DNA of 64,000 nt from an uncultured bacterium (GCA_949293245.1 CASFCS010000010.1:1-64000); one strand, 5' to 3'. Shown: positions 37,493 to 45,904, counted from the stretch's first letter. Numbers and translations: made by a program. Notes: a model not told the origin generated them from the letters alone.

Positions 37493-38560
37493 TCACTCCA
37501 CGGGCACGATCCAGCCGAAGGGATCGGGCTGGGTGCCCCACTGGATGCCGGTGAGGGTGTCGTAGAGCTTCTGGGTCAGGGGGCCGATCTGGCCGCCGTT
37601 GATGGTGACCTTCTGCTCCCCCCAGGCCAGCTCCCCGATGGGGGAAACCACGGCGGCGGTGCCGGAGCCCCAGGCCTCCTCCAGCTTGCCCGCCTGGGCG
37701 GCGTCAAAGAGCTCCTGGGCGGTGATGAGCCGCTCCTCCACGGGGACGCCCCAGCTCTTGAGCAGCTCCAGGCAGCTCTTGCGGGTGATGCCGGGCAGCA
37801 CGGAGCCGGTGAGCTTGGGGGTGATGACGGCGCCGTCCACCTTGAACAGCACGTTCATGGCCCCCACTTCCTCGATGTACTTGCGCTCCACGCCGTCCAG
37901 CCAGAGGACCTGAGAGTAGCCCTGCTCCTCCGCCCGCTCGCCGGCCCGGATGGAGGCGGCGTAGTTGCCGCCGCACTTGGTGTACCCGGTGCCGCCCCGG
38001 ACGGCCCGGACGTCCTCGTTCTCCACGTAGATCTTCACGGGGTTGATGCCCTCGGGGTAGTAGGCCCCCACGGGGCAGCAGATGATGCAGAAGATATAGC
38101 TGTGGGAGGCATGGACCCCCAGAGAGGCGTCGGCGGCAAAGACGAAGGGCCGGATGTACAGGGAGGTGCCCAGCTGGTCGGGCACCCAGCTCTCGTCCAC
38201 CTGCACCAGGGCCTTCACCGCGGCCACAAAGTCCTCCTCGGGGATGGCGGGGATGCACAGCCGCTCGCAGGAGGCGTTGATGCGCCGAGCGTTCTCATAG
38301 GGCCGGAAGAGCTGCACCTTCCCCTCGGGGGTGCGGTAGGCCTTCATCCCCTCAAAGACCTCCTGGGCGTAATGAAAGACCATGGACGAGGGGTCCAGCG
38401 CCAGAGGGCCGTAGGGGACGATGCGGGGGTCGTGCCAGCCCTGGCCGGTGTGGTAGTCCATGAGGAACATGTGGTCTGTAAAGGTCTTGCCGAACACCAG
38501 CGTCTCGGGAGCCGGGTGGGGCTTGAGTTCGGCGGCTTTTGTGATCTTGATGGTTTCCAT
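37493..38560 (-). CDS. ilvE: branched-chain amino acid aminotransferase
   Basis: This 355-aa fold-type IV PLP enzyme transfers amino groups between glutamate and the keto acids of leucine, isoleucine and valine. It has FEGMKAYR, YIRPFVFA, the PLP lysine in GGTGYTKCGGNYA and SGTAAVVSPIG. Length and motifs match group II enzymes. ATG 38560 follows GGGAGG. It is a single-gene unit with a near-consensus promoter 30 bp upstream and no leader long enough for a T-box or attenuator. Confidence 0.95.
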   Translation of the reverse strand: METIKITKAAELKPHPAPETLVFGKTFTDHMFLMDYHTGQGWHDPRIVPYGPLALDPSSMVFHYAQEVFEGMKAYRTPEGKVQLFRPYENARRINASCERLCIPAIPEEDFVAAVKALVQVDESWVPDQLGTSLYIRPFVFAADASLGVHASHSYIFCIICCPVGAYYPEGINPVKIYVENEDVRAVRGGTGYTKCGGNYAASIRAGERAEEQGYSQVLWLDGVERKYIEEVGAMNVLFKVDGAVITPKLTGSVLPGITRKSCLELLKSWGVPVEERLITAQELFDAAQAGKLEEAWGSGTAAVVSPIGELAWGEQKVTINGGQIGPLTQKLYDTLTGIQWGTQPDPFGWIVPVE

Positions 38561-38592
38561 TGCGGAACGCCTCCCGTTTCAAACTGTATGTA

Positions 38593-38621
38593 ATTATAGC
38601 AGGCCCACCTCCGGGGTGCAA
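38593..38621 (-). promoter_or_regulatory. promoter of ilvE
   Basis: Leftward TTGCAC (38616-38621), 17 bp, TATAAT (38593-38598). The predicted leader is only about 25 nt. Confidence 0.8.
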
Positions 38622-38686
38622 CGGGGTTTCCCCCTTAAATTGCCGCATTAGCGTGAAAAAGTCAGAAAAATTTCTCCTCCTCCCCC

Positions 38687-38740
38687 TTGACAGCCGGCAT
38701 ATCCGTGTCTATACTGTACATATAGTATATATACAGTATA
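38687..38740 (+). promoter_or_regulatory. promoter and operator of the GntR-ABC operon
   Basis: TTGACA (38687-38692), 17 bp, TATACT (38710-38715). The inverted repeat TATACTGTA ... TACAGTATA (38710-38718 and 38732-38740) starts at the -10 box and covers the transcription start. It is the expected place for the GntR regulator to bind its own promoter. Confidence 0.85.
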
Positions 38741-38753
38741 ACAGAGGTGCACC

Positions 38754-39128
38754 ATGGACATCATCATCCGCAATTCCGGCGGCGTGCCCATTTACGACCA
38801 GATCACCCGGCAGATGAAGGGCCTCATCCTTCGGGGGGAGCTGCAGGAGGGGGAGGCCCTCCCCTCCATGCGGCTGCTGGCCAGGGAGCTGCGCATTTCC
38901 GTCATCACCACCAAGCGGGCCTACGAGGAGCTGGAGCGGGAGGGGTTTATCACCACCGTGCCGGGGAAGGGGTGCTTTGTGGCCCCCCGGAATCTGGAGC
39001 TGGTCCACGAGGAGACCCTCCGCCGGGCGGAGGAGCACCTGGCCCGGGCGGTGGAGGTGGCCCGCACCGGCGGGGTCACCCTTTCCGAGCTCACCGAGAC
39101 GCTGAACCTTCTGTATGGAGAGGAGTAA
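38754..39128 (+). CDS. GntR-family regulator, YtrA subfamily
   Basis: This 124-aa short repressor has the winged helix of GntR proteins (PIYDQITRQMKGLILRGELQEGEALPSMRLLARELRISVITTKRAYEELEREGFITTVPGKGCFV) and only a short dimerisation tail, the YtrA type. It is the first gene of an operon with an ABC exporter. YtrA-type operons in Firmicutes respond to cell-wall-active compounds. The palindrome over its own promoter supports autorepression. Confidence 0.92.
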   Translation: MDIIIRNSGGVPIYDQITRQMKGLILRGELQEGEALPSMRLLARELRISVITTKRAYEELEREGFITTVPGKGCFVAPRNLELVHEETLRRAEEHLARAVEVARTGGVTLSELTETLNLLYGEE

Positions 39129-39129
39129 C

Positions 39130-39990
39130 ATGAAAAACGCACTGGAAGTATCCCATCTGACCAAGGACTACGGCTCCTTCAAGCTGGACGACGTGTCCTT
39201 CACCATTCCGGGAGGCACCATCATGGGCCTCATCGGGGAGAACGGGGCGGGCAAATCCACCACCATCAAGTGCATCCTGAACCTGATCCGCCGGGACGGG
39301 GGCGCCATCACCGTCTTTGGCCGGGACAACCTCCGGGAGGAGCGGGCGGTGAAGGAGGAGATCGGCGTGGTGCTGGACGAGGTGCTCTTCCACGACATGC
39401 TCCGCCCCCGGCAGGTGGGGAAGATCCTGTCCGGCCTCTACCCCAGCTGGGACGGGGCGCTGTTTGAGCACTACCTGAAGCAGTTCGGCCTGACGGGAAA
39501 GCAGGTGGTGCGGGAGTTCTCCCGGGGCATGAAGATGAAGCTGTCCATCGCGGCGGCCTTCGCCGCCCGGCCCCGGCTTCTCATCCTGGACGAGGCCACC
39601 TCCGGCCTGGACCCGGTGGTGCGGGACGAGATTTTGGATGAGCTGCTGGCCTTCATCCGGGACGAGGACCACGCCGTCCTGATCTCCAGCCACATCACCA
39701 GCGACCTGGAGAAGGCGGCGGACTACATCACCTATCTCCACAAGGGAAAGGTGGCGGTGTGGGGGGCCAAGGACGAGCTGCTGGACACCTACGGCAAGGT
39801 GGTGTGCGGCCGGGGGGACCTGGAGAAAGTGGACCGGAAGCTGCTGGTGGGCAGCCGGGTGGGGCAGTTTGGCTGCGAGGCCCTGGTGAAGGACCGGCGG
39901 GCCCTGGCCAAAGCCCACCCCCACCTGGCGGTGGAGCCCGCCACCCTGGAGGATATCATGGTCTTTACGGGAAAGGGGGATGCCCAATGA
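39130..39990 (+). CDS. ABC transporter ATP-binding protein
   Basis: This 286-aa drug/lantibiotic-exporter-like ATPase has GENGAGKST (Walker A), FSRGMKMKLSIAAAF (a divergent signature, SRGMK, usual for this group), LLILDEATSGLDP (Walker B) and ISSHI (switch His). The start follows GGAGAGGAG. It overlaps the permease gene by ATGA. It is most like the YtrB/EcsA-type half of a two-component exporter. Confidence 0.92.
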   Translation: MKNALEVSHLTKDYGSFKLDDVSFTIPGGTIMGLIGENGAGKSTTIKCILNLIRRDGGAITVFGRDNLREERAVKEEIGVVLDEVLFHDMLRPRQVGKILSGLYPSWDGALFEHYLKQFGLTGKQVVREFSRGMKMKLSIAAAFAARPRLLILDEATSGLDPVVRDEILDELLAFIRDEDHAVLISSHITSDLEKAADYITYLHKGKVAVWGAKDELLDTYGKVVCGRGDLEKVDRKLLVGSRVGQFGCEALVKDRRALAKAHPHLAVEPATLEDIMVFTGKGDAQ

Positions 39991-40631
39991 GGGGGCTTAT
40001 TTATAAGGACCTGGCGGTGCTGAAAAAGCAGATGTCCACCCTGCTGATGTTCCTGGTGGTATACGGGGGCTTCTGCGTGGCGGGGGTGTTCGACTTCTCC
40101 ATCCTGGGGGCCCTGGTGGCGGTGTTCGGCCTCACCGTGCCCATGTCCTCGGTGGCCATGGATGACAGCGCCCACTGGGACCGGTACGCTGTGGCCACCC
40201 CCGCCGGCCGGCGGGGGGTGGTGGCGGGGAAGTACCTCTTTACCCTGCTGGTGATCGGGGTGAGCACCCTGGCAGCGGCGCTGGGGATGGCGGCGCTGTC
40301 CCTGGCGGGCCTCACGGAGGAGGGGGTGGCGGATCTCATGGCCATCGCGGTGTCCTGCGGCGTGACGGTTGTGCTGCTGGACGCCATCCTGCTGCCCTTC
40401 CTGCTGAAATACGGAGCGGAGAAGGCCCGGCTCATCAGTATGATCACCTTTGTGGTCATTTTCGGCGGGGCCATTTTGCTGGGGGGCGGGCTGAGCAGCG
40501 GCGCACCCCTGCCCACGGTGCCGGAGTGGGTGCTCACCGCCCTGCCCGTTTTGCTGGTGATCCTGGCGGCGGGGGGCTACGGGGTGTCCTACGCCGTAGC
40601 CCAGGGGATCTATGCCAGGAAGGAGTTCTAA
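39987..40631 (+). CDS. ABC-2 type permease
   Basis: This 214-aa membrane protein has about six hydrophobic helices (for example MSTLLMFLVVYGGFCVAGVFDF and FTLLVIGVSTLAAALGMAAL). The MRGLIYKDLAVLKKQ start and SSVAMDDSAHWDRYAVATPAGR loop are typical of the ABC2 family found with YtrA operons. It ends directly before the second repeat cassette, which starts four bases after the stop codon. Confidence 0.88.
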   Translation: MRGLIYKDLAVLKKQMSTLLMFLVVYGGFCVAGVFDFSILGALVAVFGLTVPMSSVAMDDSAHWDRYAVATPAGRRGVVAGKYLFTLLVIGVSTLAAALGMAALSLAGLTEEGVADLMAIAVSCGVTVVLLDAILLPFLLKYGAEKARLISMITFVVIFGGAILLGGGLSSGAPLPTVPEWVLTALPVLLVILAAGGYGVSYAVAQGIYARKEF

Positions 40632-40634
40632 AAG

Positions 40635-41040
40635 AAGCGCTGAGCCGTCGTGAGCAGCCCGGATGGACCGGAGCGGATGGGCAGAGCCCAGGGGCGGGCC
40701 TCGGCCCGGCCCGGGTCTGCCCGGAGTCGGAGGGAAGCCGGGCGTCGCGAACAGGCGAAGCGTGACAGAGAAGCGCGGAGCGCCCGGGAGCAGGCACACA
40801 GCGAACCACGCAGGCCGGAAAACAGGCGGCCGGAGGCCGCGGCATTTCCGGCGGAGTGGTGAGCAGTGTGCCGTCGCGGAGGGCGCGTAGCGTGACAGAG
40901 AAGCGCTGAGTGCCCGGGAGCAGGTGACTAAGACCGGAGCGGAGCAGAAAGCCCAGGCGGGGCCAACGTGCCCTGTCTGGGCTTTCTGTGCAGTCGCAGG
41001 GCTTAGGCACCGTCGCGGAGGGTGCGAGGCGTGACATCGT
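40635..41040. repeat. tandem dispersed repeats, order A-B-B'
   Basis: Unit A (about 40635-40771) and unit B (about 40772-40905) match those at 17 kb. A diverged unit (about 40906-41040) keeps the start CCCGGGAGCAGG and end GTCGCGGAGGGTGCGAGGCGTGAC but has a different central hairpin (AGAAAGCCCAG/CTGGGCTTTCT). The junctions here read GTGACAGAGAAGCGC, different from the 17-kb locus. The following 140 bp (41041-41180) shows no gene. Confidence 0.85.
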
Positions 41041-41180
41041 CGACACAAGCTCCATATCCCTCGCTTCCCCCTGCGGGGAAAGCTCGTTCATTGCGCTGCG
41101 TCTCCTCCCCCCACCCGACCCGCTGACGCTGGGCTCGGGCGGGGGCCCCATTATGCTGCGCGCCCGGGCCTCATCCACCC

Positions 41181-41523
41181 ACCCTGTCATTGCGAGGGCC
41201 CAACGGGCCCGCAGCAATCCGTTTCCTCTTTTCTGGACGAGGGAGACGTTGGTACTTTTCTTGCACCCACAAGAAAAGTACCCAAAAGAATGGGCATAAG
41301 GGGGTATTCCCCCTTATGTATCCCCCCTCGGCACTGTGGTGCCTGCTCCTCTTAACCGGCGCTCCGAAACTTTGTCGTGTCGAATCGTTGTACCACCGGC
41401 CTTCAGCGGCCTGACCTGGCAGTTGAAATACCCTGTCCTTCTCGCAAGGGGCGCCTGGCCGGGTGGTGTTTGGTGGACTTTGCATCACGGCACCGGTGGG
41501 GACACCGCCCCCTACGGACCGGG
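41181..41523. repeat. dispersed repeat C, copy 2
   Basis: A 343-bp partner of 17405-17743 with the same start, end and hairpins. Stems are kept by paired changes, for example GAGGGCCcaacGGGCCCGC here against GAGGGCCgcaGGCCCGCG there, which supports selection or constraint on structure rather than on protein sequence. Confidence 0.85.
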
Positions 41524-41802
41524 AGGGGCAGTCAATGCGCTTCAGTGGGCTCGGGCTGATCGGGGCAGCCTGCCCACGGGCGGCTTTTAGCCACCCCTAC
41601 GAACCGGGACAAACCCTGGCACGGTTCCACATTCCCCGGCAAGTCCCGTTATCCTGGAGCGCGGGCGGCCACAGGCCTCCCTTACGGTGTGGTCGGAACT
41701 GCCTGCACAAATTGGGACGCACCCAGCCCCATCCTTGCGTAGGGGCGGGTCCCAGACCCGCCCGTGGGCCAAAGCAGCGGGGACACCCCCGCAACACACC
41801 CA
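41524..41802. other. GC-rich non-coding stretch
   Basis: No frame here has a ribosome binding site or recognisable product. Short palindromes are seen, such as GGCGGGTC-CCA-GACCCGCC (about 41747-41764). It may be the decayed continuation of repeat C. Confidence 0.5.
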
Positions 41803-41847
41803 CAAAAAACGCGCCCGTGCCTCCGGCTGAGCCGGAGGTACGGGCGC
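41803..41847 (-). terminator. terminator of the DUF3783 gene
   Basis: A 17-bp stem (41811-41827 with 41831-41847) with one mismatch and a TGA loop. Read leftward it ends in a run of T. It lies 23 bp after the stop codon. Confidence 0.88.
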
Positions 41848-41870
41848 TTCCTGATCCCGCAAAAGCCCCC

Positions 41871-42278
41871 TCAGGTGGCGGGGGCGTCATGGGACTCCCG
41901 CTGCCCTTTGGCGATGGCTTCCCGCTCCCGGGAGAGCTCCCGCCACAGCTGGTGAAGGGTCCAGCCGGCGTTGTCCGGGGTGAGCACCGCTTTGAAAACC
42001 CCCCGGGGCACCCCCTGCCGCTGGAGGGCCAGCAGCAGGGCCTGGAGCCGGGCGGAGGTGAAGCCGGAGAGCACCAGGATGGGGTCCGGCACCGGCTCCC
42101 CGGGCGGCGCGGGCTCCTCCCCCTTGCCGGCAAACAGGGCGCCGATGGTCCTGCCGGTGTCCTCCGGGCCCGCCGGGCGCACCCTCACTTTCATGGCCGC
42201 CAGGGCCCGCCGGGCGGCGGCGGCCTCCGGCGCACCGGTCCGAGGCCAGTAGCACAGGGCCTGTTCAGTTTGACGCAT
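41871..42278 (-). CDS. DUF3783 domain protein
   Basis: This 135-aa protein of unknown function has the DUF3783 pattern at about residues 62-118 (ILVLSGFTSARLQALLLALQRQGVPRGVFKAVLTPDNAGWTLHQL). The start at 42278 follows AAGGAGG. The longer frame to 42317 has no such site. It is common in clostridia as a single gene. It diverges from the XRE regulator gene across a 314-bp AT-rich region. Confidence 0.82.
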   Translation of the reverse strand: MRQTEQALCYWPRTGAPEAAAARRALAAMKVRVRPAGPEDTGRTIGALFAGKGEEPAPPGEPVPDPILVLSGFTSARLQALLLALQRQGVPRGVFKAVLTPDNAGWTLHQLWRELSREREAIAKGQRESHDAPAT

Positions 42279-42388
42279 AACAGGAGACCTCCTTGTGGAG
42301 AAACGTAGTTCCGTCAACAGAAACCTGCCCCATGGGGCGGAAAAAAACGGCGGAACAAAGATAGTTTTGAAAGAGATATATCATCCTA

Positions 42389-42416
42389 TCAAATTTAACG
42401 TAAGCCTTAAATTTGA
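42389..42416. promoter_or_regulatory. inverted repeat, probable operator
   Basis: A perfect 10-bp inverted repeat, TCAAATTTAA and TTAAATTTGA with 8 bases between, in the divergent region 21 bp before the -35 box of the XRE gene. Its size suits a dimeric XRE repressor. Confidence 0.65.
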
Positions 42417-42436
42417 CAAAAAAACTGTTGGTTTTC

Positions 42437-42465
42437 TTGCAATGGGAAAACCTTTTGGATATAAT
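42437..42465 (+). promoter_or_regulatory. promoter of the XRE regulator gene
   Basis: TTGCAA (42437-42442), 17 bp, TATAAT (42460-42465), giving a leader of about 120 nt before the gene. Confidence 0.82.
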
Positions 42466-42592
42466 AAAATCTGTTGAACGCACCGATTCACGGTTTATCT
42501 GCAAGGGTAGCCGGGGAACGGCGCTACGGGAAACGGCGCGGAAGAAAGGGACCTGGAGTGCTGCTTTCTGCGGGCCCCACAGGGGGGAGATC

Positions 42593-42940
42593 ATGATCAA
42601 GACAGTTGAGATCGGAAGAAACGTAAAGAAGTACCGCAAGCAGAAGGGGCTGACCCAGGTGGAACTGGCCAAGCGGGTGGGCATCTCCAAGATCCACATG
42701 TCCCATGTGGAGAGCGGCGTGGTCTCCATGTCCATGGAGTGCATGCTGCGCCTGTGCGAGCAGCTGAACATCACCCCCAACCATCTGCTGCTGGCGGACC
42801 ACCAGATCCAGCAGGACAGGGTGATCCTCCGGGAGGCCATGGACGGCCTGACCGCCGACGAGATCGGCTATGTGGTCAAGACCATCGACCTGCTCAAGGC
42901 CATGAAGATCAACCGCAAGGAGCCCCAGAAGGGGGAGTGA
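42593..42940 (+). CDS. XRE-family transcriptional regulator
   Basis: This 115-aa DNA-binding protein has helix-turn-helix residues about 9-60: IGRNVKKYRKQKGLTQVELAKRVGISKIHMSHVESG. A C-terminal helical part follows. ATG 42593 follows GGGGGGAG. The frame upstream crosses the promoter and is not coding. It probably regulates its own gene and the divergent DUF3783 gene through the 10-bp inverted repeat. Confidence 0.88.
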   Translation: MIKTVEIGRNVKKYRKQKGLTQVELAKRVGISKIHMSHVESGVVSMSMECMLRLCEQLNITPNHLLLADHQIQQDRVILREAMDGLTADEIGYVVKTIDLLKAMKINRKEPQKGE

Positions 42941-43014
42941 CCGCGCGCCGGATCGTGTCCGGCACGGGCCGGCAGGCTGCTTTGCACGTGAGGGGCAGCC
43001 TGCGGCGCCGGTGG

Positions 43015-43050
43015 GAGCGTATCGTCAATGGAGACGATACGCTCATTTTG
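43015..43050 (+). terminator. terminator of the XRE gene
   Basis: 12-bp perfect stem (GAGCGTATCGTC and complement) with a six-base loop, followed by ATTTTGTTTG. The T-rich part lies within the 3' end of the convergent trmO. Confidence 0.82.
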
Positions 43051-43738
43051 TTTGTTCCGGCTCCACCCGGCACACGGTGAGCACCCCGTCCTCCACCCGG
43101 AAGCCCACCTCCAGCCCGGCAAAGACAAAGCCGTACACCCGCTGGGGGTCGTGCTGGTAGGAGGGGCGGGGGTCCTGGGCCAGCACCTCCGTCAGGGGGG
43201 CCAGGAGGGGGGGCGGCACTACCTCCCGCCAGGGGGAGGGGATGTCCACCGCCAGGGTTGGCCGGGGGCAGGCGTCGGTAAAGCCCCCGGTGGCCTCCAG
43301 GGCGTCGGCGTAGGGCAGGTAGGGCTTGATGTCCAGAATGGGGGTGCCGTCCATCAGGTCCGCCCCGGACACCCGCAGCACCGGCCCCAGGTCGGGGCGG
43401 CGCTCCACCCCCTCCAGCTTCACCGCCGACAGGGCGATGGGGTTGGGCCGGAAGGGGGAGCGGGTGGCGAACACCCCCAGCCGGGCATTCCCCCCCAGCC
43501 GGGGGGGACGCACCGTGGGGGACCACCCCGCCCGGGCCGCCTGGGAAAACACCCAGATGAGCCAGATGTGAGAAAACTCCTCCAGCCCCCGCAGGGCGTC
43601 CGGGTTGCGGTAGGGTGGCTCAAAGACCACCAGGGACTCCAGAGAGGGAGCCAGGCCGCTCTGCCGGGGCACGCCGAACTTGGTGGAGAAGGGGCTGCGG
43701 ATGTGTGCCACCACCTCCATGGAGTAGGGCCCGTCCAT
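43043..43738 (-). CDS. trmO: tRNA N6-threonylcarbamoyladenosine-37 methyltransferase TrmO (TsaA family)
   Basis: This 231-aa enzyme adds a methyl group from SAM to t6A37 in tRNAs reading ACY codons. It has the TsaA beta-barrel motifs IRSPFSTKFGVPRQSGL, VFEPPYRNPDALRGLEEFSHIWLIWVF, the SPFRPNPIALS loop and LDIKPYLPYAD, all diagnostic. The start (43738) shares one base with the ddh stop (TGATG) and has no ribosome binding site of its own, so translation depends on coupling to ddh. Confidence 0.92.
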   Translation of the reverse strand: MDGPYSMEVVAHIRSPFSTKFGVPRQSGLAPSLESLVVFEPPYRNPDALRGLEEFSHIWLIWVFSQAARAGWSPTVRPPRLGGNARLGVFATRSPFRPNPIALSAVKLEGVERRPDLGPVLRVSGADLMDGTPILDIKPYLPYADALEATGGFTDACPRPTLAVDIPSPWREVVPPPLLAPLTEVLAQDPRPSYQHDPQRVYGFVFAGLEVGFRVEDGVLTVCRVEPEQTK

Positions 43739-44724
43739 CACAGCAGGGTACGGCGGAGGGTGTCGGGGTCCTGGGGACACAGGAGGGCAGGGGGGATGTC
43801 CAGCATGGTGCGGCACCCCGTCTGGCCGTCCCGAGCCATGCGCCAGGCCGCCCGGGCGCAGGCCACCAGCACCGAGGCGGTGAACTGGGGGTTGGAGGAC
43901 AGGCTGAGGCTGTAGGAAATGACGTGGTGCTCCTCCCCGTTCCAGCCGGTGACCCCCGAGCGGATCACCTGGCCCCCGTGGGGCAGGGCGCTGTGGTCCC
44001 GGTGCAGCTCCTCCAGGGAGACGAAGTGGACGGTGGTGTCGTACTGGTCGAAGTAGTTGGGCATGGTCTTGATGGCGGTCTCGATGGCGGCCAGGTCGGC
44101 CCCCTCCTCCGCCGCCACGTAGCACACCCGGGTGTGCTTGTCCCGGGTGGTGAGCTGGGGGTTCTCCCCGGCCTTCACCGCCGCCACCGCCGCCTCTACG
44201 GGCACGGTGTACTGCCGGGCGTCGGCCACCCCGGGGATGCGCCGGATGGCGTCGGAATGGCCCTGGCTCACCCCGGGGCCCCAGAAGGTGTAGTCCGCCC
44301 CGTCGGGGAGGATGGCCTGGCCGTAGGCCCGGTTCAGGGAGAAGAGGCCCGGGTCCCACCCGGCGGAGATCACCGCCAGGCGCCCGGCGGCCTTGGCGGC
44401 CTTGTCCACGGCGGCGAAGTGCTCGGGGATGCGGGCGTGGGTGTCAAAGCTGTCCACCACGTGGAAGTGGGCCGCCATCTGGGGGGTCTGCACCGGCAGG
44501 TCCGTGGCGCTGCCGCCGCACAGGATCATCACGTCTATGTCCCCCTCCATGGCGGGGGCCCGCCCGGCCTCGTACACCGGCACATCGGGGGAGAGGATGG
44601 ACACCTGGGCGGGGTCACGCCGGGTGAACACCCCCGCCAGGGTCATATCCGGGGCGCGGCGCACAGCGCACTCCACCCCCCGGCCCAGGTTGCCGTAGCC
44701 GTAGATGCCAACTCGAATGGTCAT
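43738..44724 (-). CDS. ddh: meso-diaminopimelate dehydrogenase
   Basis: This 328-aa NADPH enzyme makes meso-DAP in one step from tetrahydrodipicolinate, supplying lysine and peptidoglycan. The N-terminal Rossmann motif is GIYGYGNLGRGVE. The middle has VDSFDTHARIPEHFAAVD and SAGWDPGLFSLNRAYG with WGPGVSQGHSDAIRRI, the substrate-binding signature of Ddh. ATG 44724 follows AAGGAG. It shares the window's cell-wall peptide theme and is coupled to trmO. Confidence 0.95.
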   Translation of the reverse strand: MTIRVGIYGYGNLGRGVECAVRRAPDMTLAGVFTRRDPAQVSILSPDVPVYEAGRAPAMEGDIDVMILCGGSATDLPVQTPQMAAHFHVVDSFDTHARIPEHFAAVDKAAKAAGRLAVISAGWDPGLFSLNRAYGQAILPDGADYTFWGPGVSQGHSDAIRRIPGVADARQYTVPVEAAVAAVKAGENPQLTTRDKHTRVCYVAAEEGADLAAIETAIKTMPNYFDQYDTTVHFVSLEELHRDHSALPHGGQVIRSGVTGWNGEEHHVISYSLSLSSNPQFTASVLVACARAAWRMARDGQTGCRTMLDIPPALLCPQDPDTLRRTLL

Positions 44725-44762
44725 AGTTTTCTCGCTCCTTATGTGAAAAAATGAAAGATCTC

Positions 44763-45737
44763 TCAGTTTGCCCGGCGGATGGGCTGCTCCGTCTCCAGGG
44801 GGAACTCCAGCAGCTTTGTCCCCTCCAGGTCCTCCCGGTTCATGTCCACCGCGGTGAGGCGGCTGTTGCCGTAGGTCTTGTAGTAGTAAACCCCCCGGGC
44901 GGCGTCGGCGCAGCAGGCGTACCGGGTGATGTCGCACGCCCCCTGGGGGGTGATGACGCACCCCCGCACCATGGACACGCTGTCCAGGATGTGGAAAAAC
45001 TCCGTCACCGCCGCCCCCTCCTCCGGGGGACACTGGGAGTTGGCCCGGCCGAAGGCCGCCCGCACGAAGCGGGAGGCGGGGGAGGCGTCCCCCGGCAGGC
45101 CCAGGGCTCCCATGCCCTGGCCGTAAGGGGTAAGGGACAGCGCCCCCCCGAAGCGGCAGGTGGGGGGCTGAGGGGTGAGGTTGAGAAAGCCGCGCAGGTA
45201 TGTCATGTGGTAGGGGAAGGGGGGCTCGTTGGTGAGGACCCCGGCGGGGTTGTCGTACACCTTCAGCCCCTCCGCCACGGACTCCACCACCAGGCAGTCC
45301 CTGCCGTCGGCCACCATCCAGTGGAGGGGGGCCAGGGGCAGCTTCCCCAGGGGGAGGGCCGCCACCTCCAAATCGGGCAGCACCCGGCGCACCTGTTCCA
45401 CGGTGTCAAACTGGCCCAGCAGCCAGGGGATGAGCTCGTAGGGGGCCAGGTGGGTCATGCCGGGGGTGAGGGTCTCCCGGTAGACGGCGCTCTCGGGGAA
45501 GTAGAGCCCCGCCATGCCCAGCCCCTTCTCGTTCACCGCCTCGGCAAAGAGGGGAAACCCCTCCGCCGCGCTGGCCATGCCGATCATGGCGTGGTGCCGG
45601 GTGAGGGGGGGCTGCCGCCGGAACGTGAGGGGCAGCGCCCGGGGGGCGATGATCACCCGCTGGTCAAAGTCGTACTCCAGGTCCAGGGTGCGGCCGAAGT
45701 AGTGGCCGCCGCGGTTCATGGTGACACAGGTACACAT
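44763..45737 (-). CDS. choloylglycine hydrolase family enzyme (bile salt hydrolase or penicillin V acylase type)
   Basis: This 324-aa Ntn-hydrolase should self-process to expose Cys2 (MCTCV) as nucleophile. Conserved Arg16 and Asp19 (GRTLDLEY) and the NEKGLGMAGLYFPES loop are seen. In classical bile salt hydrolases the position of Tyr79 in AGLYFP is usually Asn, while Tyr is typical of penicillin V acylases, so bile salt activity is uncertain. There is no signal peptide, so the enzyme is cytoplasmic. ATG 45737 follows GGAGG, and it has its own promoter. Confidence 0.87.
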   Translation of the reverse strand: MCTCVTMNRGGHYFGRTLDLEYDFDQRVIIAPRALPLTFRRQPPLTRHHAMIGMASAAEGFPLFAEAVNEKGLGMAGLYFPESAVYRETLTPGMTHLAPYELIPWLLGQFDTVEQVRRVLPDLEVAALPLGKLPLAPLHWMVADGRDCLVVESVAEGLKVYDNPAGVLTNEPPFPYHMTYLRGFLNLTPQPPTCRFGGALSLTPYGQGMGALGLPGDASPASRFVRAAFGRANSQCPPEEGAAVTEFFHILDSVSMVRGCVITPQGACDITRYACCADAARGVYYYKTYGNSRLTAVDMNREDLEGTKLLEFPLETEQPIRRAN

Positions 45738-45830
45738 ACGCGCGCCTCCTTCAAAGGCCCATTTGGGGGCCCGGTTGTGCCTACAGTATGCCCCGGCGGG
45801 GCAAAAGCTCCCGCGGATGAAACCCCACCC

Positions 45831-45859
45831 AGTATACCATTTTTTGTCCCGCCCGTCCA
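45831..45859 (-). promoter_or_regulatory. promoter of the choloylglycine hydrolase-like gene
   Basis: Leftward TGGACG (45854-45859), 17 bp, TATACT (45831-45836). The -35 box is imperfect. Confidence 0.6.
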
Positions 45860-45904
45860 CAAAAAGCGGGGACGGTCCTGCGCCCCGGGACAAAAACAAC
45901 GGCG

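Noticed and set aside
38561-38753. T-box or leucine attenuator before ilvE
   Set aside because: The promoter leaves a leader of only about 25 nt, too short for either.
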